Below, piece after piece: positions 55,191 through 64,000 of a DNA stretch of 64,000 nt. The translations under genes and the position numbers were made by a program. Every line of letters starts with the position of its first letter. Position 1 is the stretch's first letter. The stretch spans positions 7,186,839 to 7,250,838 of the forward strand of contig CM039128.1 of the NCBI GenBank assembly GCA_022036555.1, in the 5' to 3' direction. Below the pieces are notes generated by a model. The model was not told the DNA's origin, did no database searches, and was given only the letters and a program-made list of their open reading frames with translations. The DNA is from Microstegium vimineum. Taxonomy: Eukaryota; Streptophyta; Magnoliopsida; Poales; Poaceae.

Positions 55191-57184
55191 TTGATGGGTC
55201 CCCAGCCGACTCTGGGGTCCCTCCACAACCTCTATTTCGCGTTCGCCAACGTAACGACACAGCTCGCGGGAGGACAACCGCTCTCCTCCGAGGTCATCTC
55301 GGCGCCCGCTCCAAGGGCGCTACCATACGACATGCAGAATGTCGCCGCGTCCTATTCGGAGGCGGTGGCCGCTAGTTTCCGTGCTGACCCCGCGGAGGGG
55401 ACATGCATCGGACTCGTGTCCCACCATCTCCGGTCCGTCTCCGACCTCCTCACGAGCTTGAAGGCTGCCTCAGACACCGGCTCCAGCCGCAGGAGTATTG
55501 ATCCCTGGGAGCCCCTGGACTTCGAAGGTCTGGGGGGACAAGGAGGCCTTTTACGGTTTCCTGCACGCTAGTGATTACCTGCTTGGCTCCGGTTCCAGCG
55601 ACCGCAGCGCCGACCGCGGTCGCGAGTGCTTCATGTGCGACTCTCCGCCACACGGAGCGGCTGTTGACCCCACCCTCATCGAGGATGGGGACGATGACGA
55701 TGTCCACACACCCGTGGGCAGGACGGAAGCTCCGGCGCCCACGCCACGGGGAGACCCGCAGATCTCAGACGCTCGACAGCGCTATCTGCAGGAGCTCCGG
55801 GATATGGAGCAGAAGCTCGAGGACGGCCAGCGGCGGGTAACGTTCGAGCGTGAAGCGGCTAGGGCCCCGAAGAGCCTCGCGCTCATTGGGAGGCCCGAAT
55901 CGTACATCAGCGCATCATCAACGACGAACACGGGACACCACAGTTCGCGCGGGCAAGCCAGAACATCGCAACCGCGACGATACTACTCCGCAATCTCCCG
56001 GTCCCTGACACACCCGACGGGAAGCTCGCACACGACGAGCTGAAATCCCTTCTGGAACGCGCCGCAGCTCAACAGGCCGAGAGCTCTGCATCGCGGATAC
56101 GTGGGCTCAACCCCAGCCACCAGGCCAATCCAGTGCCCAACGACCGTGAGGTTTCGGTTCACCAGGCTCCCGCACCCGACGGACGTCAACGTCCCACAGT
56201 TCACGCCCGCGTAGGCGATAAGCGTGATGTGCGCGACACGCTCGAAGCACGCAAACACGCCAAGCAGGACAGCGCAAGCAGGGGCTACCACGTCTGTCGT
56301 GTTGGTCGATACAACAACGAAGAAGATCGACCTCCTACACTAGAGCCGCTGGGCCCGTTGGCCTACATTCGCTGCGCGCCGTTCCCGCAGTGTTTCCGAC
56401 AACCCACCAACATCGTCCGGCACTTTAGGGAGACGAACCCCGGGCTCTGGCTTGACGACTACCGCCTCGCCTGCCAGGCCGGCGGCACGAACGATGACGA
56501 GTTCATCATCTGCAACTTGCCTCTCCACCTCTCGGACTCGACCCACACATGGCTCGAGCATCTACCCCCAACACCATCGATGGGTGGGGCTCCCTGCGGC
56601 GGGCCTTCATCGGGAATTTCCAAGGCACCTACATGCGCCCGGGAAACCCCTGGGACCTCCGCAACTGTAGGCAGAGGGCGGATGAGTCTCTCCGGGACTA
56701 CATCCATCGCTTCTCCCAGAAATGCACGAAGCTACCGACCACGACCGACGTGGACATGGTCGGGGAATTCCTCGCAGGCACCACGTGCAAGGAGCTGGTC
56801 CACGAGCTAGGCCGCAACAACCCTCGCACCACCGAGCGCCTCCTCGACATCGCCACGAGCTATGCATCGGGAGAGGAAGCAGTCGGTGCAATCTTCCCCT
56901 CCGACAAGGGGAAGGGCAAGAGTGCAGATGACACCGGCGAAGGCGCCTCTAACCGCGCGCAAGCCCAAAACAAGAAGAAGGGCAAGCCGCAGCGTGGCGG
57001 CGACAACATGGTCGCGACGGCAGATCACAAGACCCCTCGTCCCCATAGCGGGAAGAAGGGAGGGCGTTTCGATGACATGCTTACCAAGCCATGCTCGTAT
57101 CACAATGTGTCGGTCAAGAACACACACCAGGAGTGCGACATGATGGCCAGGTACTTCTCGGGCGTTCCCAAGGAAGGCGACTAG
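55191..57184 (+). pseudogene. Gypsy gag, frameshifted
   Basis: Gag in several overlapping frames. Upstream parts (55191-55571, 55498-55860) are acidic and low in motifs. The core at about 56360-56880 matches Retrotrans_gag: WLEHLPP, then RRAFIGNFQGTYMRPGNPWD, CRQRADESLRDYIHRFSQKC and a LLDIATSYASGEEAV end. A basic stretch (KGKGKSADD, NKKKGKPQRGG) and a Cys/His segment (CSYHNVSVKNTHQEC) follow before the stop at 57182. Frame changes occur near 55530, 55870 (C run) and 56566 (C run). Role in intact elements: capsid formation. Confidence 0.78.
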
Positions 57185-57378
57185 CCGAAGTAGTCGGAGG
57201 GCCACGACGGGGACGGGGGTCGTGAAGACTCCTACCCCCACGTGAACAAGTGTTTCATGATCTTCGGGGGGGTCGGAGTCCTACGGCTGCAAGCGCCGGC
57301 ATAAGCTAGAGCGGCACGAGGTCTTCGCAGCCGCCCCGGCGACCCCGGTCTTCCTCGACTGGTCGCTATCCACTCGTC

Positions 57379-57768
57379 GTGGACCCGATCATAGGGAACG
57401 TGCGCTTCACCAAGGTGCTGATGGACGGGGGCAGCAGCCTCAACATCATGTACTACAACGCCTTCGAGGCACTGAGGATACGCAGGGAGAAGCTCCAATC
57501 GTTGGGAGCTCCCTTCCAGGGAATCGTCCCCGGAAGGCAAATGGTGCCCGTGGGGCAGATCGACCTGCCCGTCATGTTCAGGGAGCCGGATAACTTCCGG
57601 AGCGAGATCCTCACCTTCGAGGTCATGGCTTACCATGGGATGTACCACATGGTGCTAGGGAGGCCATGTTACGCAAAGTTCATGGCCATCCCCAACTACA
57701 CCTACCTCAAGATGCCGGGGCCGTGCGGCGTCATCACGGTCACCTCCGAGCTCAAGGTGGCGTACTAG
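57379..57768 (+). pseudogene. Gypsy aspartic-protease-like domain
   Basis: A 129-codon frame with the retropepsin pattern KVLMDGGSSLNIMYYNAFEA, LGAPFQGIVPGRQMVPVGQI and MVLGRPCYAKFMAIPNYTYL, as in the protease part of plant Tat-type Gypsy polyproteins. It ends at a stop at 57766-57768, after which the frame continues with acidic residues to another stop. It is separated from gag by stops (57182 and others). No polymerase follows. Confidence 0.78.
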
Positions 57769-58260
57769 TGCGAGGTGGACTACTGCGAGAATGCCATGGC
57801 CGAGGCGCGTAGCGAGGAACTGGTGGCAGCGATCGAGGCCACGGACAAGATGGACGTCAACCCCTAGAGCGCGAGGAGCTCAGACGCCCAGAGCACCAAC
57901 AGCTACGTCATTTTTCTACTTTCATTAACTGTACCTAGCGCATTGTACATATGCGTGTAATCTCCCTAAGCAAAAAGTTCGAGGAATAAAAATGCGGGAA
58001 CTCTCAGACCAATCACTTAGCAAGGTGCACTCCCGGCGCAGGCCAGAGCACACCTCGCTCGGAGGCTGGAAAGGGGAAACCCCTGTTTTTCTCTCCGAAA
58101 AACTTTTTGCGCAAAAACCTTTTCCCCGAGAAAGACTGACATCTCGATGACGTCACCCTCGCTCGGGGCAAACAAACCAAAAACCTGCATCTTTTCCCGC
58201 TGAACGAAAACTCCACCTCTCTCGGCGAAGGGAGAAAATCTCACCGGGCCGCGGCAACGG
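57769..58260. other. Retrotransposon internal DNA, no polymerase
   Basis: After a short acidic reading frame the DNA turns non-coding (CATTAACTGTACC...GAGGAATAAAAATG). Nothing like reverse transcriptase is present where it should follow the protease. Confidence 0.5.
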
Positions 58261-58265
58261 GCCGC

Positions 58266-59145
58266 TGTTGGTATTTCTTATGACTATTGGATAAATCCGC
58301 AAGCGCATAGATTATACCGATGTAGCACTTCACCGGGAGTATTCCAGGTATCGTATTTTCCTCAGGGAACGATAGTGATCTAACTAGGATTAAAGATATG
58401 TCCTGATGAATCAAGGGAGACTATGATAACTGGGTTGAGAGGTTCTATGTAGCAAAGATATCTAACAAGGCAAAGCTGGTTATACTGGCTTTATCAGCCC
58501 TTCTCTTGCAGGAGGCGATGGGATAGATCAGAAAGAGGGCAAAACTCTAACCGGACCGCGCCATCATGTTGTATTGAGGCCTTACCTTTTAAGAACTTAT
58601 TTGACACACGTGGTGGAATACGAAGACTAGATAGAGTTGTTACCTTCTACTAGCATCCACAAACAATCCGCGCGATAAGCGATTTACAAAGGCAAGATCT
58701 AGTCTAGACACCACGTCTACACTATTCTTACTACTTTAACCCTACGTTAAGGCTAAAGCACTCTACTTAAAGTAAAGCGATGGACAAGCGTGAAAAGGTG
58801 TATAACAGCTAAACCAAATTTAGAATATTAATTGCTATAAAGAACTCAGATGCATCACTTACAAGTGTTGAACTTACAAGAGGATTGAGAGTATTCTTGA
58901 GAGTGTTACATGGATCATGGGGGCTAAGGATGCCAAGTGGGTCCATAGGGTGGTCGGCTGACCCCCTAAGTGGGCCCACTGGCTCCCAAAAGACCCCATT
59001 TGTTATTACCTGCATCAAATAGTCATGGGACATGTGGAACTAGTTATTGGGTAAATTATGTTCATGCTATTCTTGTTTTCCTTTGAATATGAGGATGTTG
59101 ACGGTGTTTTGATGGTGATAAAATAGCTTGTAATTACCATCAACA
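58266..59145. mobile_element. Solo LTR, 880 bp, inside the Gypsy element
   Basis: Begins TGTTGGTATTTC and ends ACCATCAACA, bounded by TGTTG/CAACA, with GCCGC on both sides (58261-58265, 59146-59150) as a 5-bp target duplication. It has no internal domain, so it was left by LTR-LTR recombination. Its sequence differs from the host element's LTR. Confidence 0.9.
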
Positions 59146-59401
59146 GCCGCAAGATACTCCGTCTCCCCAGAGCCAAGTACTTCCACCCAACTCCCACCCG
59201 AGCAGATGGAACCTCTCACCAGGAAAGATCGAGCAAGTAAGTCGAAAAGGAAAAGATGCGGAAACTGAAAAGCAGGCAAACTTAAAACGAGCTCACTAGG
59301 AGTAGTCCAACTTGTCTAAAGCCCTCCAGGGCACATCGTAGCAAAGGGAAATTAAGTTTTTCTTACAAGGGCCCTCGGCCCTGATCACTGACCACGCAGG
59401 G

Positions 59402-62400
59402 TCACTCCTCCGGCGGCGGGAAGATCTCATCCTCAAGCTTGGCAGCTAAGATCGTCGCAGGCTCCTCCGCGTCAGCCTCGACCTGGTCCAACAGCTCCTC
59501 CGGGGCGTCCTGGGGGTAGCCGTCGCTGACCAGCGTAGGGGTCACCGCGTCGTAGAGGCAGGAGGCGATTGCCATCGTACGATGGACCCCGACGCGCAGG
59601 GCCTCTCGGATCCAAGTTTGGCCCCGCTCCCACAGTAGGCCAACACGGTTCCTGGCCGTGTCAGATCCATCCCTCGCGCCTGGCACCCCGAAGAGGTCGC
59701 ACACACCGTGCACAACCTCGCGCAACGCCTGCGACTCCTGCGCACCAGCCTGCAGTTTTGGGGCGACAAGAGGGGGATCTCAACCTCTGAATTCGATCGC
59801 AAAAGCATCAAAACAAATGGGCAAAGGGAGGCAGTGTACCATTGATCGTCACACCAAGCTGCGAGGTGACTGCAGGCAGCTCACCGACTCGGGTGGAGAA
59901 CTCCAGAATCCTCCAATCAGCGTCGACGCTATGATCGCGCGCTCTGACTGATAGATCCTCGAAACGGGCCACAGCCTTGTCACGCTCTCGGCAGTTGTTG
60001 TCGCGCTAGAACCGCATGGTGTTGCGCTCCTCCTCCATGGACTCCAACATCGAGACGGCCCAATGCCATGCTTCCGCCTCAGTGTCACGTTCGGCCGTCA
60101 GCCGCTCGATCTCTACCTGACGTGTTGTGCGCTCGGCCTCCAGCATCTTGCGAGCATCCTCCGCATCGGCACACGCCTGGTTTCGCTCTCGCCCGATCTG
60201 TTTGAGGTCAGCAGCGTTCCGGTGCGCCCATGCCTGGGCACCCTCGGCCCTCATCTCCGAGGCACTCAGTTGCTGTTCTAGCTCCGCCACGCGACGGCAA
60301 GCCGAGACAAGCTCCTCGGCCACAGCGACCTCCCCGGCAGAAGTCCATGACCCGAGAGCCCACCGGCTAGCCTCGCTACAGAGGAACTCAGACTTGTTGA
60401 CACTCGTCGCCATCAGGATCTGCACTAAGGGAGATATCAAGAATCGACAAGGAAGTACAAGCGCACAACTCACGATCGAGCGGCCCCTCACATTGCCATG
60501 GTGGGAGAGGTCATAAGAGAGCGCCGCAACCGCCCTCTGGATCAGCTCTACCCGCGCACGACGAGGTGTTCGTGCTCCCGACAGGAGTCCACCATGCGAT
60601 TCCAGTGGCGAATCTCGCGCTGGTCGTCCAGCACAAACACTGGCGTCCCCAGGTTCTCCCAGTCAACCCAGGCGAGCCGCTTACCATCCCCGAAGGAACG
60701 CCAGTCGGGACAGAGGCGGCACAGGGCCCCAGGGGCAGCGTCCCCCCAGCCCCAGCCACCTCGCCCGCCGAGGTCGTGTTGGACTGGGAAAGGGCGGCCT
60801 TTGACGCTAGAGCGGCAGCCAGCTCCTCCTCGGTGAACGACCGGGGACCCACCTCATCTTGCGCCAGCACGTTGGGAGGAAGGGGGCTACCCAGGAGGTC
60901 TCCCTCGCTCACCCCGGTCGTCGTCGCCTCAGTCCCGGACGTCACGCCCGGGAAGCCCGCTGCTGCACCTGCATCTTCAAGGCCGCCCCCATCGGCCTCG
61001 CCCACCGCGGTCACCACCTCCACGTTCTCCGGCACCATGGCCGGCTGACCCATCTCGGCGTCTGCGGCCATGGGGTCGGCCAGGCTGCCATCCTCCCCAG
61101 AGTCATCGACGACTACCACCTCCGGGGGAGAGGACAGTGCAACGACTACAGGACCTGTGGCGGCAAGGGGCAACGAGGCCATGACGACGCCGGCACCCGC
61201 AGCGTCGCTCGGGGTCGGCTCACTCGTGGCCACAACGGTCACATCGGCGCTCGCCAAACCGGGAGGCGGGGCTGCACCACTCTGCTCCAGGCCAACGACC
61301 GACGTCCATCCTGCGTGCGAGGAACCTCCGGTGAACTTAGCGACCACCACACGCGGTCAAGTCACAAGGAAACCCTCTTTGTTAAGGGAGCAGGGAAAGA
61401 CATCAGATAACGCAAAGCTTACCGCGGGGAGAAGACGCGGTTACATTTCCGCTTCGGCTCTACCTCACCGCGACCTCCGGTCCCCGAGCCGCTGCTCTGT
61501 CCGCCGCCCTCACTCTCCCTAGACGGGGTGGGATGAGGGGTGGTCGGGGGACCACCAACAATGCTGCCCCCGGAACCTCCGGGGGCCAGGTGTGCGCCGA
61601 GCGTCCTGACCGGGGGCGCCTCTACTGACTGCGCACACCCAGCAGGGTGACGTAGCGTTCTCGCTGTCCGCAGCGCCAGGACCACCTCAGACAGAGGACG
61701 CCTGTCCTCCTCCTCCTCATCATCATCATCATCATCATCATCGTCGTCGTCGTTGTCGTCTTTGTCGCTGAGGTTCTCCCAATCCTTGTCGTAGCCAGTG
61801 GATGACTCCTCCTCCATCAGTCCTTCGTGACGCTGTCTGGGCCGCAACATGTCTAGCCACATTCGCTTCAAGGTCTTGTCAGCCTTCTTCTTCCTCCTCT
61901 TGGCGGCCACCGCCTGCTACTGCGCATTCCGTTCTTGGTTAGCCGCCCGCTGCGCCGACGGAACGGGAAGGGGAGCATCCACATGACGAGCCATCGAACG
62001 GGGCCCCTACAGAGGAAGAACAGGATATGCATGGGTCAACACCACCAAAGAAAGCCAACCCGAGGGAAAGTCAGTTCTACGCTGTCTAAACTCACCAGTT
62101 CGACGAAACCAGGGTCTGGGCGCATCGGGGGGCAGCGGTTGATGTCATCCACGATCAGCGCATTCCCCACCAACCTTCGGGTGGCGATGACCGTGCGGTC
62201 GAAGCTCAGCTCCGCCTCCTCCATGGCGGACAGCGCGCGCGATGCTCCGGACACCATCTCATTCAGATGGCGCTCTCACTCCATAAGTGGGAGCACCCGG
62301 CGCCGGAGGAAACTGTGCAACCACCCCCGAGAAGTTCAGCCCGTGGTCCCGAAGCCGCGTCAGGCTCCGGAGATAGGGTTCTATCCTCGAGCGCTCCTGG

Positions 62401-63060
62401 TGGTCGAGCCCATAGTTCCAGCTGGGGAGCTCGTCGGGAAAGCGGCGGCCTGTATAAACCGGGAGCGCTGCCTCAGGGTGGTTCCGGATATAGAACCACT
62501 ACGAGTGCCACCCCGATTAGACGATATCACCCGCGCCAGCATGTAGAACTCCGCGTTGGAGGGGCGAACGCTGAGCGCGCACCCCCCGCACGACACCACT
62601 GTCCTCACGCCACCGGCGTTGATCAAGAACACCGTCGCCCTGAAGAAGAACTTCCACAGGGCGAAGTTTGCCTCCGTCGCCAGCATCCCCTCCGACATGG
62701 CCGCGAAGGACGCGAGGTGGAGTATGGAGTTGGGATTGAGATTATGGAGCTAAATCCCGTAGTAGTGGAGGATCCCGCAGAAGAAGCGAGTCGGGGGCGT
62801 ACCGAACTCGCGCTTGTGGAACGGGAGAAAGGAAACCATGTACCCCGTCGGCAGGTCCGGAACGTCGACGTCCGTGGAGACAATCCACTCGACGTCGTGG
62901 TCCGTGGAAAGCTCGGGGCGCAGCAACCCCACATCTACCAGCTCAAGCACCCGTTCATGGGTGAGCGAACACCGAGCCTAGCTTCTCTGCGGGTACTCTC
63001 CGGCCATGGAGGACACACCCAAGGCGCAACTCGAAGCGGTGAAGGAAGCATGCGACAAAG
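59402..63060 (-). pseudogene. Antisense ORF (aORF) of the Tat-type element
   Basis: On the minus strand, starting near 63060: LTHERVLELVDVGLLRPELS, LPTGYMVSFLPFHKREFGTP, FFCGILHYYGI (stop TAG), LHNLNPNSILHLASFA and LWKFFFRATVFLI. These resemble the 'putative gypsy type transposon' domain (PF04195). Next come a segment at 62257-62036, a Lys-rich to Asp/Glu-rich part (61910-61419; about a dozen Asp encoded by a GAT/GAC run), an Ala/Gly/Val-rich linker (61350-60511), a coiled coil (60491-60006, LVSACRRVAELEQQLSASE and later heptads) and a C-terminal piece (59725-59402). Introns may join these parts, but in-frame TAG codons in the first domain point to decay. The function of such antisense ORFs is not established. 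Confidence 0.65.
61715..61760. repeat. Trinucleotide (ATC/GTC)n run
   Basis: CATCATCATC... changing to CGTCGTCGTC; on the minus strand it encodes the Asp tract of the antisense ORF. Confidence 0.85.
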
Positions 63061-64000
63061 CCAGAGATGGAGCGATGCAAACCCTAGATTTGAAAGGGGG
63101 CGAGGCGAGCGAGCTGGAAGGAGAGGAAGGCGAACAGTACGAGCTCACAGAGGATGAAGCGACGCACAGATATTTATAAGGACCCGAAAGGCAGAGCGGT
63201 GCCCCTCGGCTCTTCACGCCACGACCCCACGTCCTCAGTCGCATTAAATGCGACCGCTCGGTTGTGTCCCCTCCACTGTCCGCAGGAATCCCGGGAGCCG
63301 CGCGCACGATGGCAGGTAATTGACACCACCCGCCTTTTTCCTCTTTGTGATCTGCGCACCCCGTATCTATCATCATTGCAAGATCCATCCTGAGCCCACC
63401 ACGCCACACGCATGGATTTTTTCCCGTGCGTCCTCAACCGAGGCACGCACCCTTCGAACACAAGCGCACCTCGGGAGGGTCTCCGACTCATCCGAGCTCG
63501 GTCGACGTACTCAGAGGTCGGACAAATGCACACATGGCGCAGCTAGTGGGAACGGCCCATGGGCCCAGGTAAGATAAAGGGATAAGGGCTATAGACGCCC
63601 CGACGACCCATTATGGTCCAAAGATACAGAGGCCGGCCCAGCGGGGTTCGAAACGGCCGACTCAGGACGACAGAGCGAGGGGCGAATAGGAAATGGACAC
63701 ACTAGCTGTCATCAGCCTAGCAATCAGATGCTATGGTCATTTCCAAAATTTGTATTTGAGTCCGTTCTGGATGATTGGTTCATGGTATTCCCCCGGAGGA
63801 AGGCGCCAAGCCCCCGGGACCCGTCGAATGGATCCGGGTACTAGATGAAACCGATTTGGGGTGCGCCACTTCATGGGCCACTAGCCATGACCCTATCGAA
63901 TGGGAATCGGCACCCCACTCAGATTGGCCCGCTATTAGCTCGATGAGCATCCATGGTTCGTCCGCCTCGAGGATAGCATGGTTCGGCTCACATTCCCCAT
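63061..64000. other. Internal or pre-3'-LTR DNA of the Gypsy element
   Basis: GC-rich DNA probably holding the promoter and leader of the antisense ORF (start near 63060; minus-strand TATAAA at 63178-63173). The LTR start sequence TGTCGCATACC is not seen up to the window edge. Confidence 0.4.

Larger units (their letters stand above)
53622..64000 (+). mobile_element. Tat-type Ty3/Gypsy LTR retrotransposon, runs off the window
   Basis: A 5' LTR (53622-54889), primer-binding site, gag and protease-like ORF on the plus strand, then a long antisense coding region. This layout (gag-pol sense, extra ORF antisense before the 3' LTR) is known in the plant Tat lineage (Grande/Retand/RIRE2 relatives). 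No reverse transcriptase, RNase H or integrase motif was seen between 57.8 and 59.4 kb, so this copy is non-autonomous. The 3' LTR is not in the window. Left target duplication would be AGTGT (53617-53621). Confidence 0.8.

Overview
This window is nuclear DNA from a grass, probably a panicoid such as the sorghum/maize/sugarcane group. Spliced genes with GT-AG introns, GC-rich first exons, class III peroxidase and ubiquitin-RPS27a genes, and dense Tourist, Stowaway, CACTA and Tat-type LTR insertions all point that way. The species call is inference. There is no bacterial or phage content, CRISPR array or operon.

Layout. At 1-8.7 kb there are three plus-strand genes: the last three exons of a MAEA/GID9-like E3 subunit, an intact ubiquitin-RPS27a fusion gene, and a four-exon calcium-activated RelA/SpoT homologue (CRSH). 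Nested Tourist MITEs lie between the last two. At 9.9-14.4, 30.8-32.5 and 48.0-49.3 kb there are three minus-strand class III peroxidase genes. All have the same three-exon plan, with phase-0 introns at the same two sites, and each has a TATA box. Two look intact. The third has a one-base deletion just after its proximal heme histidine.

Most of the remaining DNA is transposons. A full-length 10.7 kb CACTA element (14.9-25.6 kb, TSD GGA) carries a TNP2 gene and a broken second gene (Transposase_24-like plus Ulp1-like). A 6.4 kb CACTA element (39.5-45.9 kb, TSD CAA) contains a second CACTA (42.4-45.7 kb, TSD CGG), which in turn contains a third repeat. Small CACTA derivatives, Tourist and Stowaway MITEs and three LINE fragments are scattered throughout. 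From 53.6 kb to past the right edge lies a Tat-type Ty3/Gypsy element. It has a 1.27 kb 5' LTR, a primer-binding site, gag and a protease-like ORF, no visible reverse transcriptase or integrase, a solo LTR inserted in it, and a long antisense coding region.

The peroxidase cluster grew by segmental tandem duplication. The DNA 3' of copies B and C is homologous, and a third copy of that flank at 51.3-52.9 kb has no peroxidase beside it in this window. This predicts a further copy beyond the retrotransposon. The paralogous flanks also provide 'empty sites' that confirm two insertions. No wholly new system was found. The observations most worth checking are the orphan fourth flank, a run of -1 indels across unrelated genes that may be assembly error, two CACTA elements with the same right-terminal base change, a palindrome-plus-TATA module inside the large CACTA, and a Stowaway element that holds a tRNA-like box and a triplicated repeat.
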